Shown one piece after another: positions 24,577 to 35,988 of a stretch of DNA of 64,000 nucleotides (positions are counted from its first letter, which is position 1; each line of letters begins with the position of its first letter). The translations under genes were made by a program, and so were the position numbers. Under the pieces are notes generated by a model. It searched no databases. It had not been told where the DNA came from and saw only the letters and a program-made list of their open reading frames with translations. Source of the DNA: Amyelois transitella (lineage: Eukaryota > Arthropoda > Insecta > Lepidoptera > Pyralidae); assembly GCF_032362555.1 (NCBI RefSeq), contig NC_083516.1, positions 149,001 to 213,000 of the forward strand, given 5' to 3'.

Positions 24577-27500
24577 AATACATCTTGATATTTCATCTAA
24601 ATAATTAATTTCAAAATTTAAATTTCACCAAAAATACGTATCGAGATTTTTTAACTCTATTTAGTACCAAAAGAAAAAGGCTTTACGCACGCTTCACTAC
24701 GTCACTGTCTCATAGATATCGAGTCACCAATAGAAAAATAGCTCCCGGAACATCTCTGCTCTATCAGTACATACTTTGTGACACATTCGATTTAAAAATA
24801 AAACATATATTTATATAAATATTGCTTCCAAGTATAAACGATAATGTCACTTCTATTTAAAAACTTTACATAAGTACATAAATAGCTTCCAAGAGACGTC
24901 CCGGTAATTTGTTGAATTCGACCGTATTCTACAAGTTGTATCACTGGCTCACCGTGTACCGCACATTGAGCGAATTTTATACAGCTTTACATTGATTATA
25001 TTATTTCTCGTATTTTATTTTTATTTATTTATTATTTCATGTATATACGCATGAAGCGTACAAATCAAAAGTGACCTGTCAAAGAGCAATTGAAAATAAT
25101 CAGAAATCAATTAGTTTTATAACAATGTTTGTACTATTTTTTGTAAATCTGTAAATTTCTGTGCAATAAATATATTACAAACAAACAAACGAGCAAGTAA
25201 TTAAATATTTAACAGCGTGGTTGCGTTTACATTTTTACGAGTAAATGAAGGATTTCCTATAAACAGGAATAAATTTTATTGGATACGATCAACTCTACCT
25301 AGCCTTCGAATACAAGATTTATATTGTTTGGACTTTTTTGTGATTTGAATCTTGAAAAATAAATCTATAATTTCTCCTGTAGTTGTAAAATTCGTAATCT
25401 TTCCACGAACAGTTCCATGGACGATCACGCAAGCTAAAAGGGTTTATATTTTTATTTATACTTTATTGTACAAACAATGTTGATACAACGGGCGGACTTA
25501 ATGCTAATTGCATTTTCTGACAACCAACTTTTCAGAATCGCCAATATAGAGTCCAGAATGCGACTATTTTGTTCAATTATGCTCTAATAATTTAGCGTCA
25601 TACTATTCTTCAATTGGTCTTTGCGTATGAAAAATAGATTCATAATAAAATTAATTTAAATATATAATAATTCCGTTTGACAGGTCACTTTTGATGCAAA
25701 CACAACGGTCTTCTATTTGTCAAATTGCGTCTGAAAACAATTGAAATATTAATGTGGCATTACATATAAACTTTAACATGGTAAATCTCACAATTGTCGA
25801 TACAAAATACACCAGTTTCTATAACAACGCTATTTATTTTATTATTGTTAATATTTATTGTGGCAAAAATGGCGGATCACGCCATTCTCGAGTCTAATGT
25901 GAACTTTGAGAGGGAAGCACTTATCTAGAGGTACAAATGTTCGGGTCATGGCGTTACACAGGGCAACTTGTTATACGCTGAAAACCTTGCAGAACTAAAT
26001 ACGGGCACAAACAATAATTGCTGTCAATTATGACAAAACTCTATACTCACAACAAGGAAAAATCATTGTCGTGATGTAATATTTGTTGTATGCTGTATTC
26101 ATGGAACGTATATTGTGATAGTTTCATGAGTAAATCCCTTACCAATATTATACATGCGAAAGTCTGTCTATCTGTCCCGCTTTCACAGCAAGACCGCTGG
26201 ACCGATTCGAGTGAAATTTTGTTACGCATATGTAGTTAAATACCTGCGTTCTAACATAGGATACTTTTATATTTTTCATCAGGTACATTTATTTCAAATG
26301 TGTCAACTATGTAGCTCCTGCAATGTTGCCAGTGTATTAAAAATTGCCCAGTTTTAATAAAAATACTGCCTATCACGTGCGAACTTAACGCGCTTACTCG
26401 CGGCTCATTCCCATGCGTCACTCTAGGGCACCCAACATAACGACTTTGACCCACAGATAATTCGAAGGCGGTGGTATTTCTTTATTTGTTCTCCATCTCA
26501 GATCACCTGTGGATAGCTCAAAAATACATTTACAAAACAAGACGTATATCCTTTAAAATTTTAAGTTTTCACCGTCCATTTCAGATGAACCGTGGGAATG
26601 AACCGGCTTTACCTAGTGTAATATTTACTAGAACTTATTCACAAGATCAATTCCTTCGTCTCGTTAATTTACGCGTAACTACTACTTAGTCTTCGTACAA
26701 ATAGACTAGGGTTTAAATGCTTTGGTTACAAAATATATAATTCAATGCACGAAAACATTTCAACTTCAGCCATGAAGGAACCACAAGGATTATTCACAAA
26801 CGTTGACAAGGCATGTCTTCCGTCTCTTTCTAACTTCGACATAATAAATGCGATAAGTTTATTTGTTGTTACTTCACGCGTTATCTACTGAACTAACGCC
26901 CTTGAAATTCCGCGTATATATAATAAAGTCTGGAGAATGACATAGGGTTTTCATCCCGGTAAAAACTATAACTCCCGTGAGATACGCGAAAAACCTGTAT
27001 TCTTTTGAAGGTGGCGCTATAGTTAACCATAAAGATAGAAAAAGACAAAAACATATGCTTTGCGTTTGCGAATAAACGTACTTGGTTACCAAAATAAAAT
27101 GACGTGCATCTACGTTTGCACCGAGAGGGCAAATTCACGATTTTTCAAAAATTACAACAAGCAAATTTTAAAATTTACGAAAAAATGGGCTCATAATCAT
27201 TGTCAGTTCATCTTTTATGCAATGCACGTCAACGCTATTTCAATTACATCTGCTTGAAATGTTCAGACCGTTCTTTTTATTCCTAGCCAATTACCGTAAA
27301 GTATACATGAATACATGTTAAACTTACAATTAAAATAAATAATAATACATTTTAGCGCTAGTTTTTCAATAGGCTGATAAAATATATTCTGTCCTAATAG
27401 ATAAATTACAATAGGTCCAAATACAAGGGTAGGCACCTAGTGTCAATGGTGATTTTTCGCTAATAGCTATTTTTATTTTTATCCGTATTGCGAATCATCT

Positions 27501-27605
27501 GAGAGATAACTTTTATCCGCCTTTTGAAAAACTAATCTTTAATGTTTTCGTATATACTAACACTTCGTTACAAAATATTATGCTGGGGTTAATATTAGGC
27601 TTTAG

Positions 27606-28022
27606 ACTAATGCCTCGTTCACACGAAGTTAGCAGTTAAGCGCTTAGTAAACATAAAACATACTGGTATAATCCCCGACCCCCGAGTATTTTCCATTTTA
27701 ATTAAACATGCTTAATGCATTGGCAGTCATTGTTTATGGAATGACAAGCTGTTGTCCAGTTTCTGCTTACGTAAGAATATTAAAAAAAAATTAAGAGCAA
27801 TCTTGGGAGTTAAAAATTAAATGTCTATGTCTAAGAACATCTGAGAATTCTTATTTTCAAAGAAAGCTTTATAAACCTTCATTCTAATGATGTAAACATT
27901 ATCATTAGTTCCATGGAACTGTACCTTATTACAAGTGTGAACGAAATATCCAATCAAGTGTACTGCTAACAATAAGATACGAAGCGCTTAGCTACTACGA
28001 CCGTGTAAACAAGCCTTATCAC
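27606..28022. mobile_element. Possible MITE with imperfect inverted ends
   Basis: The left end TGCCTCGTTCACACG..AGTTAAGCGCTTAG and the right end (reverse complement GGCTTGTTTACACGG..TAGCTAAGCGCTTCG) match over about 38 bases with mismatches. The interior is AT-rich and non-coding. Confidence 0.5.
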
Positions 28023-29151
28023 ATAACATTAAATTCGATTACACGAATATTATACTCAATGTGCTGACTATATGACACCCTACAACTGTTTAGCCGCATG
28101 GCCATTTGATTTTCCAAAAATTCATAACAGAATAAAATTATTACTGTTTTACCAAAAAATACATTTCTATTTCGGTCATGAGGAAAAATTTCTGTACTTT
28201 TTGCTGTAAGTTGATATTTCTATGCGACTAAACTTATACAACTAACAAATGCTATGCATTATTTAAATAAAACATATATTAATACTGAACAACCGAGCGA
28301 TCATATCGCTCACCTCTTTTTAAGGCGATGGTGGATATAATTTGATTTTAAATACCTTACATCTTAAGGTTAAGAATCAATTTTAATGACATACCTATCG
28401 CCTTAGAAAGTGTTCTATTAGAAAATTATATTATGGGTGAGTTTGTGTGCAACAAATGTGCGACTTTGGTAAATAGCCTCGAAAGATTATTCGCTAAGTT
28501 AACTATTATCAATTTTCAAAAACTGATTTTTAATGAAAAATTAACGATATATTGTGCGACGTTAATCTCAAATTTACTTATATATTATATACGTAAAGAA
28601 ACGTCTCGAGCAATTATAGAACTGTAACAAAATCTGTATGGTACCGAATACCATTAAATAACATACAAATATATTCGGTGTTTCAAGCAGATCTCTACTT
28701 CAGCAGACGGCTTGATCAACATTGAATGCCATCCCTGAATACTTCAGTTTTATTGTAAACCTCAGTCTCAGCAAACCATTTAATTTGAACCGATATTATT
28801 ACATAAACTTTGGTTTTCTAGAAGGACCAGAAGCGTAGTTTGCGCGATGATACTGCTTAAAATGGTCGCCATTTTGGTATACGTCATTCGATATTTTTCT
28901 TTTTCTTTTTGCGTGCATGTTACCAATACTTAAACATATTACTTTCTTTCTTTGAACCTTTCCATGGAAGTTTTTCATTAACACCTGGAATCCCCATTTT
29001 TAAGACTAATTAATCTCACCAAAAAATTGGACCTTGCGAATCGATGTCGAGACATAAATGCAACATTAACATACCGCTTTACCTGCTAAGCGCGCAGCCA
29101 TTGTGGTGCAATGTAGAGTTGTTCCAATGTATGTTTGTCTGTGTGTGTGTG

Positions 29152-32100
29152 TCACAGCAACACGCACTTGCCTAGTTTGTTGCGGCGGCGTTGCTTGTCC
29201 TCTTGCTGGGGGTGGTTACGGATGATGCGGACCAACTGGAATCCATACAATACAATAAGCTTTATTGCAACAAAATAAATTACAACAAATTCACATCTAC
29301 GTAAAAACATCACAACATAAAGACTGAAGATTAATCCAATACAATAACGAAGTGATAAATGCCACTACAATAATACAGTGGAAGATAAAATATAATTTAT
29401 AAGCAGCAGAGCACTCTATAATCAGGTCAGTGCAGTAGGCTTTCATACTGCGTTGCTTCTAAGCCTTTTTTTGGTGTGCTAACAGGCCTTTGATAAAGCC
29501 TACAAAAGTTTTGATCGACAGCAAAAAGAAGAAGAACCATTTCCCTTTATTTGTTGGATCATGGTTACACATCTAGTTTAATCAGTGTAAGAGCATAGGT
29601 TAGCTATCAAACTAATGTACATTAATTAGAAAGAAGTCATTGATAATTGGTTCATGGGCGCAGTAGCACGTGAATCTATGCACCATGCTTTTTAGTAAGG
29701 AACCTTCACCAATGTGTAAGCCACTTCCACCTCATGTTCAGCGGCGGTCTCGATGTAGGGCGCCCCGAGCTGCAGTATAGTATAGTGTCTCACTCCCGGC
29801 ACCTCACACCTGTGTCGCAGCACCTCGCGCCCACACCAGCCGCTCTCACCTCGTGGAAGGCGGCGTCAATGTTCAGCGGCGGCTCCTTGGCGCTGGTCTC
29901 GATGTAGGGCGCCCCGAGCTGCAGTATAGTATAGTGTCTCACTCCCGGCACCTCACACCTGTGTCGCAGCACCTCGCGCCCACACCAGCCGCTCTCACCT
30001 CGTGGAAGGCGGCGTCAATGTTCAGCGGCGGCTCCTTGGCGCTGGTCTCGATGTAGGGCGCCCCGAGCTGCAGTATAGTATAGTGTCTCACTCCCGGCAC
30101 CTCACACCTGTGTCGCAGCACCTCGCGCCCACACCAGCCGCTCTCACCTCGTGGAAGGCGGCGTCAATGTTCAGCGGCGGCTCCTTGGCGCTGGTCTCGA
30201 TGTAGGGCGCCCCGAGCTGCAGTATAGTATAGTGTCTCACTCCCGGCACCTCACACCTGTGTCGCAGCACCTCGCGCCCACACCAGCCGCTCTCACCTCG
30301 TGGAAGGCGGCGTCAATGTTCAGCGGCGGCTCCTTGGCGCTGGTCTCGATGTAGGGCGCCCCGAGCTGCAGTATAGTATAGTGTCTCACTCCCGGCACCT
30401 CACACCTGTGTCGCAGCACCTCGCGCCCACACCAGCCGCTCTCACCTCGTGGAAGGCGGCGTCAATGTTCAGCGGCGGCTCCTTGGCGCTGGTCTCGATG
30501 TAGGGCGCCCCGAGCTGCAGTATAGTATAGTGTCTCACTCCCGGCACCTCACACCTGTGTCGCAGCACCTCGCGCCCACACCAGCCGCTCTCACCTCGTG
30601 GAAGGCGGCGTCAATGTTCAGCGGCGGCTCCTTGGCGCTGGTCTCGATGTAGGGCGCCCCGAGCTGCAGTATAGTATAGTGTCTCACTCCCGGCACCTCA
30701 CACCTGTGTCGCAGCACCTCGCGCCCACACCAGCCGCTCTCACCTCGTGGAAGGCGGCGTCAATGTTCAGCGGCGGCTCCTTGGCGCTGGTCTCGATGTA
30801 GGGCGCCCCGAGCTGCCGCGCCAGCGCCCGGCCCTCGTCCGCGGAGACCGCGCGCACGTGCACGAGGTCCACCTTGTTGGCCGCCACCAGCATCGGGTAC
30901 GTCTCCCTGAGGATAGTACACTATGTTTCCACTAACCAATTAACCTAAGAGTCAATAAGCATTATTTGAGCCTTAATGTATCAAATAGTGAGGATTTAAA
31001 TCTTATAGAAGACAAGTCATCACCATTTTTCTGGTATTTTATCCCTAATTTTCTTAAAAAAAAACCATAATTCAACCTTCTTTCAAAACTGAAATTTTAC
31101 AGATTATATAAGTATATAATCTGTAAATTTTTGTTTTGAAGAAGGTTGAATTATGAGTTTTTACTTTTTGAATTATGACTCATTACGTCAGTTTTTAACC
31201 GCCTTTAAAAAGGGAGGAGGTTCTCAATTCGCCCATTTTTTCGGACAACACAGTCATCTCACCTATCCTTGACCCTCAAGATCTGCGTGTGGAAATGTCG
31301 AATGTTCTCGAAGCTCTGCTTGTCGGTGACGGAGTACACGAGCAGGAACCCGTCGCCCTTGCGCATGTACTGCTCGCGCATCGCGCTGAACTCCTCCTGC
31401 CCGGCCGTGTCCAGCACTGTAAACAAATAGAGGTCATTGAATTAAATGTTAGTCTCAAGAAATAAAACTACTTACACAAAAAACACTTTATCAGTGGATG
31501 TAAGCTTGCTTGTTACGAGCTAGTTCTTAATCTGACAGATCAATCTATACCGGTAACTCTGCATAAAAAACTCTTCTTTTCTCAAACTTTACGTGATGCC
31601 AGTACTTCATAATGGGTGTGGTCGAAGTTCGTCAAGAACAGATCTACTAGACCTGGATTCAAAGAGAACATTGCCCCTGCTGCAATGAGACAACTATCCA
31701 TGAAATGAAAGTATATGATCACATTACCATCCAAGACACACCATTGTCCGTCCACCGTGCACGAGTCCTCAATGGTGGAGTCGTAGACCTCCATGATCAG
31801 CTACTCGAAGACCTGGATAAATAACCAACGCTGCCCCTGCTGCAAATAAAAAGTCATCTATAAAAGCAACATTACCATCCAAGATGCACCATTGTCCGTC
31901 CACTTCGGTATGCTGTATGTACGAGTCCTCGATGGTAGGGTCGTAGTCCGTCACGAACAATTTCTGGAAGAACTGGATAGTGATGGCGCTTTTGCCGACG
32001 CCGCCATCGCCGACTACCACCAATTTTACCTAGAAAGGGTATAAGCATCTTCACTTATTGCCTTGATCCAATCTAGATTAGATTTTTCTGTTAACAGGGC

Positions 32101-34416
32101 CATGGAGATCCAATGGGAGTCACTGCATGTGAATACCTGACTAGTCCACTCCTTCCAACCCTCCTGGAGATGGACCAACCAGGATAAACGCCATGGAATG
32201 ATGGAGAATGAGTAAACTGAAATTTGCCATATATTTAACTGTTTAGTATGCATGTAGTTCGCCGCAGGTTCGCCTCGCCATTTCTTGATTAGTCACAGAC
32301 AGAGCTGTGAAAACAGGAGGATCACACAAATTCATGGATGCATAGGTACATACGTAGCAAGCATACAGGAACAGAGAATTCAGAACAATCAGAAATACCA
32401 AGGTGTTATTTATTACTATGAAAGAAGTGGTGATGGGCTGGAGTATATTAAAGAAGAGACATTCGCCCAACATGTCAACATATATCATTACGCTTATAGC
32501 TAGCATGGACAGCAGACAGAGACTAGAGGTGGTAAGGGAAACCCATTTGGTACCTACAATTAGTTTTGCAAAATTTTATGTATATTATTATGTGAGCAGT
32601 AAGAATAAAATATTTTGATCAACTAAGGCAAATAGGAAATGATACAAAATACCAACCAATAAAAAAAAATATAGAGAAAAGAGATGAATTGAAGACCAAT
32701 TTACTGTACCGACAAGAGTTAGTTCTTAAATTTAAGAAGAGTGGTATGGTGGCCGACAAAAAAAATTCTGAATGCGCATGGAGGACACAAGTTCAAATCC
32801 TACCTGGGTTGTGTACTGATAATAATTAAAATATATACATTCATACAGTTACGTCTATATCCTTCATCTGTATGGCTTTATGATGGAATTGACATTCAAA
32901 TAGTGTCAGTTAATAAATAGTGTTAATAAATAAAAATATTAAAATAAATAAAGTAAACATATCCGAGTCCTTTGTTATGTTGTTACCATTCCAAAACATG
33001 TTATCTTATCTCATTGTATGATATGACAGTAATGAAAGTTGCACCTTATCAATATCTAGTGTTTCACACGTAGGTTGAACAAATTAATCATTCATGTAAC
33101 TTTATCTTGTGATCACAAATATTTCAGCCCTATGCTTAACTTTTATCAACAATAAACCACAAGTCTTACTCATGCAAGTGAGAACCTAGTCATGGGTTTA
33201 CCCCCGCTGTCTTAAGAAAGGGTATTAACTAAATGTTACTACATAGTTTTTTTAAGTTTTATTGCTTCCATGCTGTGCCGCATGGTTCCCAACATTTTTT
33301 AATAGAACCACTCCTTATCTTCCCACAGCCTTTCAATCTGTTCAAAACTATTGGCTCTGTCTACCCCACAAGGGATATAGACATGATTATATAAATATAT
33401 GTATTTATAAGGTTTTTATCAGATCAACGGAATACCACAATTTTAGTTACTTTTAAGGTCAAAAGTACCCGAAACCGCCAAGCGCAAGCTATCTCTGCAT
33501 ACTTCCTGTATGCAGAGATAGTGGCAAGTGGAAAGAGGTAGTCCTGCCTATGTCTTAAAATAGTTACATGATATTAAATCTAAAATTTTATGGCATAAGG
33601 AAGGAATTTACACAACTACAAACAAACAATTTGCTACACACAGAAACACATACACTGTCACAATCTTTGAATATGGACATGTCTCGGCATGAGGCAAACT
33701 AACAGTCAGCTCTGAAAACAAAAGCGAAGCATCACTTGCGCAGAAATAATATGAATGCAAAGAGATAATTAATGATAATAGCATTACTTTTTAAGATTCT
33801 AAAATCAAAAGTTATCTATTTGTCATATTTAGCATACCATGTTTTATTCAAAGTACCAGTTAAATAAAAAAAATAAGCCCACAGTTTAAAAAAATTAATA
33901 AATATATAAATCAAAGGTGTTAAATATTCTTCAGGTTTAAGTAATAAAATTGATAAATGTAAAAAAACTATCTACAAGTTATGTGTTCCAGAATAACCAC
34001 TGCAAGTAAATTGTAAACAAAATTTAAAAATAAATAACAACCTTTAAAAGTTTTCTTAATTATTTAATATTGCCTTTATATAACATTAGTCTATAAATAT
34101 TATGTACTTTAATATTTTTTGTTGCCTATTAAAATTGATGAAGTTACTTCTTCCAGACAAGCTGGTGAAATGCCAATACTCAAGAGTTACAAATAAACTA
34201 AATAGAGAGAAATAATAAATTTACATAAAAAAATTTAAATCTACAACACATGAGTGTACATCCTGCATACAGCAGGAAACTGACAGCAAAAAATATTAGA
34301 TAAAAATCACACAAATGTAGTCTGTGTATCCTAGTCAAATAAGAAATCATTGAATCAAAATAATGAATGGAACATACAGTCGGCAAGTTCTCATTGGGCG
34401 GGCCCGGTCTTGTCAT
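29152..34416 (-). CDS. Mras: M-Ras-type small GTPase, complete, 5 coding exons, 197 aa
   Basis: Ras-family molecular switch acting at the plasma membrane in MAPK-type signalling. Coding exons on the minus strand: 34416-34378, 32029-31876, 31416-31263, 30906-30744 and 29235-29152. Phases (0,1,2,0) match and sum to 594 nt. Landmarks: N-terminal extension [14 protein letters not shown]-loop GDGGVGKS at 20-27, effector segment YDPTIEDSY at 42-50, DTAGQE at 67-72, NKVD at 126-129, ETSAK at 153-157, a basic tail and a C-terminal CVLL CAAX box predicting geranylgeranylation. The NLPT[10 protein letters not shown] start and [13 protein letters not shown] fit M-Ras rather than K-Ras or Rap. Exon 4 is followed by a tandem array of its own 3' end and donor, and exon 2 has a decayed duplicate in the next intron. 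An acceptor at 34482/34481 just upstream of the ATG shows that the 5' UTR is spliced. Confidence 0.93.
29250..29560. repeat. Unassigned repeat-like segment in M-Ras intron
   Basis: A-rich sequence starting AATACAATAAGCTTTATTGC and ending with a TTGGTGTGCTAACAGGCCTT block resembling retroelement 3' regions. Family not identified. It separates the last M-Ras exon from the tandem array. Confidence 0.3.
29700..29769 (-). pseudogene. Decayed terminal unit of the M-Ras exon 4 array
   Basis: The last unit keeps the acceptor and the codons for LGAPYIET. It then loses 14 bases and diverges, so the SAK motif and the original donor are gone. It marks the 3' edge of the tandem array and indicates that the array is older than the perfect copies suggest. 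Confidence 0.7.
29738..30812 (-). repeat. Tandem array of 149-bp units spanning an M-Ras exon-intron junction
   Basis: Starting from the 3' end of M-Ras exon 4 (30812-30744), a 149-bp unit is repeated toward the 3' side. Six further copies look identical (exon parts 30663-30595, 30514-30446, 30365-30297, 30216-30148, 30067-29999, 29918-29850). One decayed copy has its exon part from 29769 downward. Each unit is 69 nt of exon (from CTCGGGGCG to CACGAG), the donor GTGAGAG and 80 nt of intron ending in ACTATACTATACTGCAG. That end is an AG acceptor directly before the next CTCGGGGCG, so each unit could act as a separate exon of phase 0/0 with an 80-nt intron. Identity between units implies recent expansion, homogenisation, or an assembly effect. 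Confidence 0.95.
31063..31158. repeat. Fold-back repeat with ~42-bp arms
   Basis: The arm 31066-31110 (CATAATTCAACCTTCTTTC start) and its reverse complement at 31114-31156 flank a four-base loop. It lies in the M-Ras intron between exons 3 and 4 and would form a strong hairpin. Probably a small MITE or a palindromic duplication. Confidence 0.8.
31590..31800 (-). pseudogene. Decayed duplicate of M-Ras exon 2
   Basis: On the minus strand the codons for YDSTIEDS and [10 protein letters not shown], followed by the donor GTAATG, copy the effector-loop part of exon 2. There is a 12-nt in-frame loss of the YIQH region and a TAG stop upstream (QVFE*LIMEV). Intron sequence after the copy (GCCCCTGCTGCAA, ATTACCATCCAAGA) also matches the real exon's flank at 31820-31880, so the whole exon plus flanking intron was duplicated in tandem. 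It is unlikely to be used in the mRNA because of the stop codon. Confidence 0.85.
33277..33404 (+). repeat. Family A repeat, internally deleted
   Basis: The 5' end (GCCGCATGGTTCCC) and the 3' end (GGCTCTGTCTACCCCACAAG then an AT-rich tail) are joined with about 130 bp of the middle missing. It lies in M-Ras intron 1. Confidence 0.75.
33451..33553 (+). repeat. 3' fragment of the RTE-like retrotransposon, containing a hairpin
   Basis: GGTCAAAAGTACCCGAAACC and GTGGCAAGTGGAAAGAGGTA match positions 10171-10280 of the full element. The intervening ~40 codons are replaced by a short palindrome (TATCTCTGCATAC and its complement). It lies in M-Ras intron 1. Confidence 0.75.
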
Positions 34417-34850
34417 GTCGCCGCACTCCGTGCCTCCGCAGTTTCCAAATTCTCAATCCGTCCGCGCTCATGGAACACTACCTGGAATTCACCACCATCA
34501 CATAACATCACAAGAACACCGCTTGATAATCTATGTTTTTTGCGCGTCAGCTCAGTTTGCTAGCCGACGCCCGACGGATGCCGAGCTCAGCTGATGGACG
34601 GTTTACTATTATTAATAATACTCACCTCATTTGTTCGTACGAACTGTTTTTTGTGCCGGGAATAATATATTTAACGCGACATTTAAATGGAAACGTTGTT
34701 TTTTTGAACAAACATTTACAAAACCAATAATTCGAACATTTTCTTGGAAGAAAGTTGATCTCGTCTCGCCAAGTCGCTCATCTACATTCGCGCAATGTCG
34801 CGTTGACATTGATAGTGACAGTTTGACAGTGAAAGAAAAACATTTGAGGT
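34378..34850 (-). promoter_or_regulatory. 5' UTR and probable promoter region of M-Ras
   Basis: Upstream of ATG 34416 the acceptor GAATTCCAG at about 34482 and the donor GTGAGT at 34625-34620 define a short intron. A non-coding first exon therefore begins at 34626 or above on the minus strand. The segment is richer in CpG than its surroundings. The transcription start and core promoter motifs could not be fixed. Confidence 0.5.
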
Positions 34851-34978
34851 AAAAATATAAAGTACAGTGTACATGTACATAAAGACGATTGTTTTAAGGA
34901 AAAAATGGAAATGGAAAGAAACAATGAATCCAATACTTTCATGAAGGAAAAAGAACCATGCGGTAAGGTTTTTGAAGT

Positions 34979-35110
34979 ACATACATAAAATCACCCCTCT
35001 TTCCCGCAGGGGTAGGCAGAAACTACATATTTCCACTTGCAACCATCCCTCATACTTTTTTCTCTTTTCTTCATGCAAGCTCGTTAGGCAAAGACGTCCC
35101 CGATTTGATC
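34979..35110 (-). repeat. 3' fragment of the RTE-like retrotransposon
   Basis: On the minus strand it ends in the TATG-type tail (plus strand TACATACATAAAATCACCCC). It has the complement of GCAAGTGGAAA..TAGT..TGCCTACCCC, corresponding to about 10255-10325 of the full element. 5'-truncated and diverged. Confidence 0.65.
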
Positions 35111-35725
35111 AAGGCAAGTACATTTATATCCGCGGGTTCTTATAATCTGTGGGTCCGATGGGAGCCCTGATACCAGTAACAAAAAAGCCACTCCATTCGT
35201 AACTCCATGATTTCATGTCCGGCAAATATTTCAAATATTTTCAATTGGATAAGATATGCATGATCATGATTTTCCTGTAAGTACGAGACAGTTAAGCCAC
35301 AGGTCTTCAGGTAGGAATAAAACAAATCAATTTGGGATGGGATAGGATAAGATAGGAACTATAAATATATCATTTATATCGTACTCATCAAAAGACTAGA
35401 CAAATGTACCTAATGTTGCAGTTTTTATGGGGCCCCATGGAACTACATTAGGTAGGTCTGTTTGGCAGATATTTACTTTGTTTCAATCATCATGAATAAA
35501 TTATTAATAATATCTGCATGTCATAATTTGAATATGATATTGGTAAAAGACGTTTCGACGATGAAGCGCAGGTGCGGATGTTAGAACCCAAACGATTATG
35601 TTTATGTAGGTAACTACTATTTACTACCTTACAATTTGATAGAAAAGAGATTTCATGTACAGAGTCCAAGTTCCGCCATAGGTTATCATGTTTGTCTGCG
35701 TGCTTTAGAGAGAAACCTTGTTGGT

Positions 35726-35988
35726 TGGTGGTTCCCGGCACCAATACAAAAAAGAATAAGACCACTCCATCTCTTTCCCATGGATGTCGTAAAAGGCGAC
35801 TAAGGGATAGGCTTACAAACTTGGGATTATTTTTTAGGCGATGGGCTTGCAACCTGTCACTTGAATCTCAATTCTATCATTAAGCCAAATAGCTGAAGGT
35901 GGCCATTCAGTCTTTTCAAGACTATTGGCTCTGTCTACCCCGCAAGGGATATAGACGTGACCATATGTATATATGTATGTATGTTTGT
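35726..35988 (+). repeat. SINE-like repeat, family A copy
   Basis: Near full-length plus-strand copy from GGTGGTTCCCGGCACC to an ATATGTATGTATG tail. One of the best-preserved copies. Confidence 0.88.

Larger units (their letters stand above)
20539..29151. other. Repeat-rich intergenic region, no gene recognised
   Basis: Between the GMC start and the M-Ras stop. It contains two family A copies, other repeat fragments and fold-back structures (listed separately). Short open frames on both strands lack domain features, and no exon-like GC-rich segment with matched splice sites was found. The GMC promoter should lie just above 20538 but no element could be named. Confidence 0.5.

Noticed and set aside
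25060-25700. Element bounded by the inverted CAAAAGTGACCTGTCA motif
   Set aside because: The inverted match is only about 16 bases, with no further end similarity and no target-site duplication, so chance or separate repeats are as likely.
29738-30812. Regular direct repeats resembling a CRISPR array
   Set aside because: The 149-bp units are whole identical copies without variable spacers, the genome is eukaryotic, and the units contain M-Ras exon sequence.
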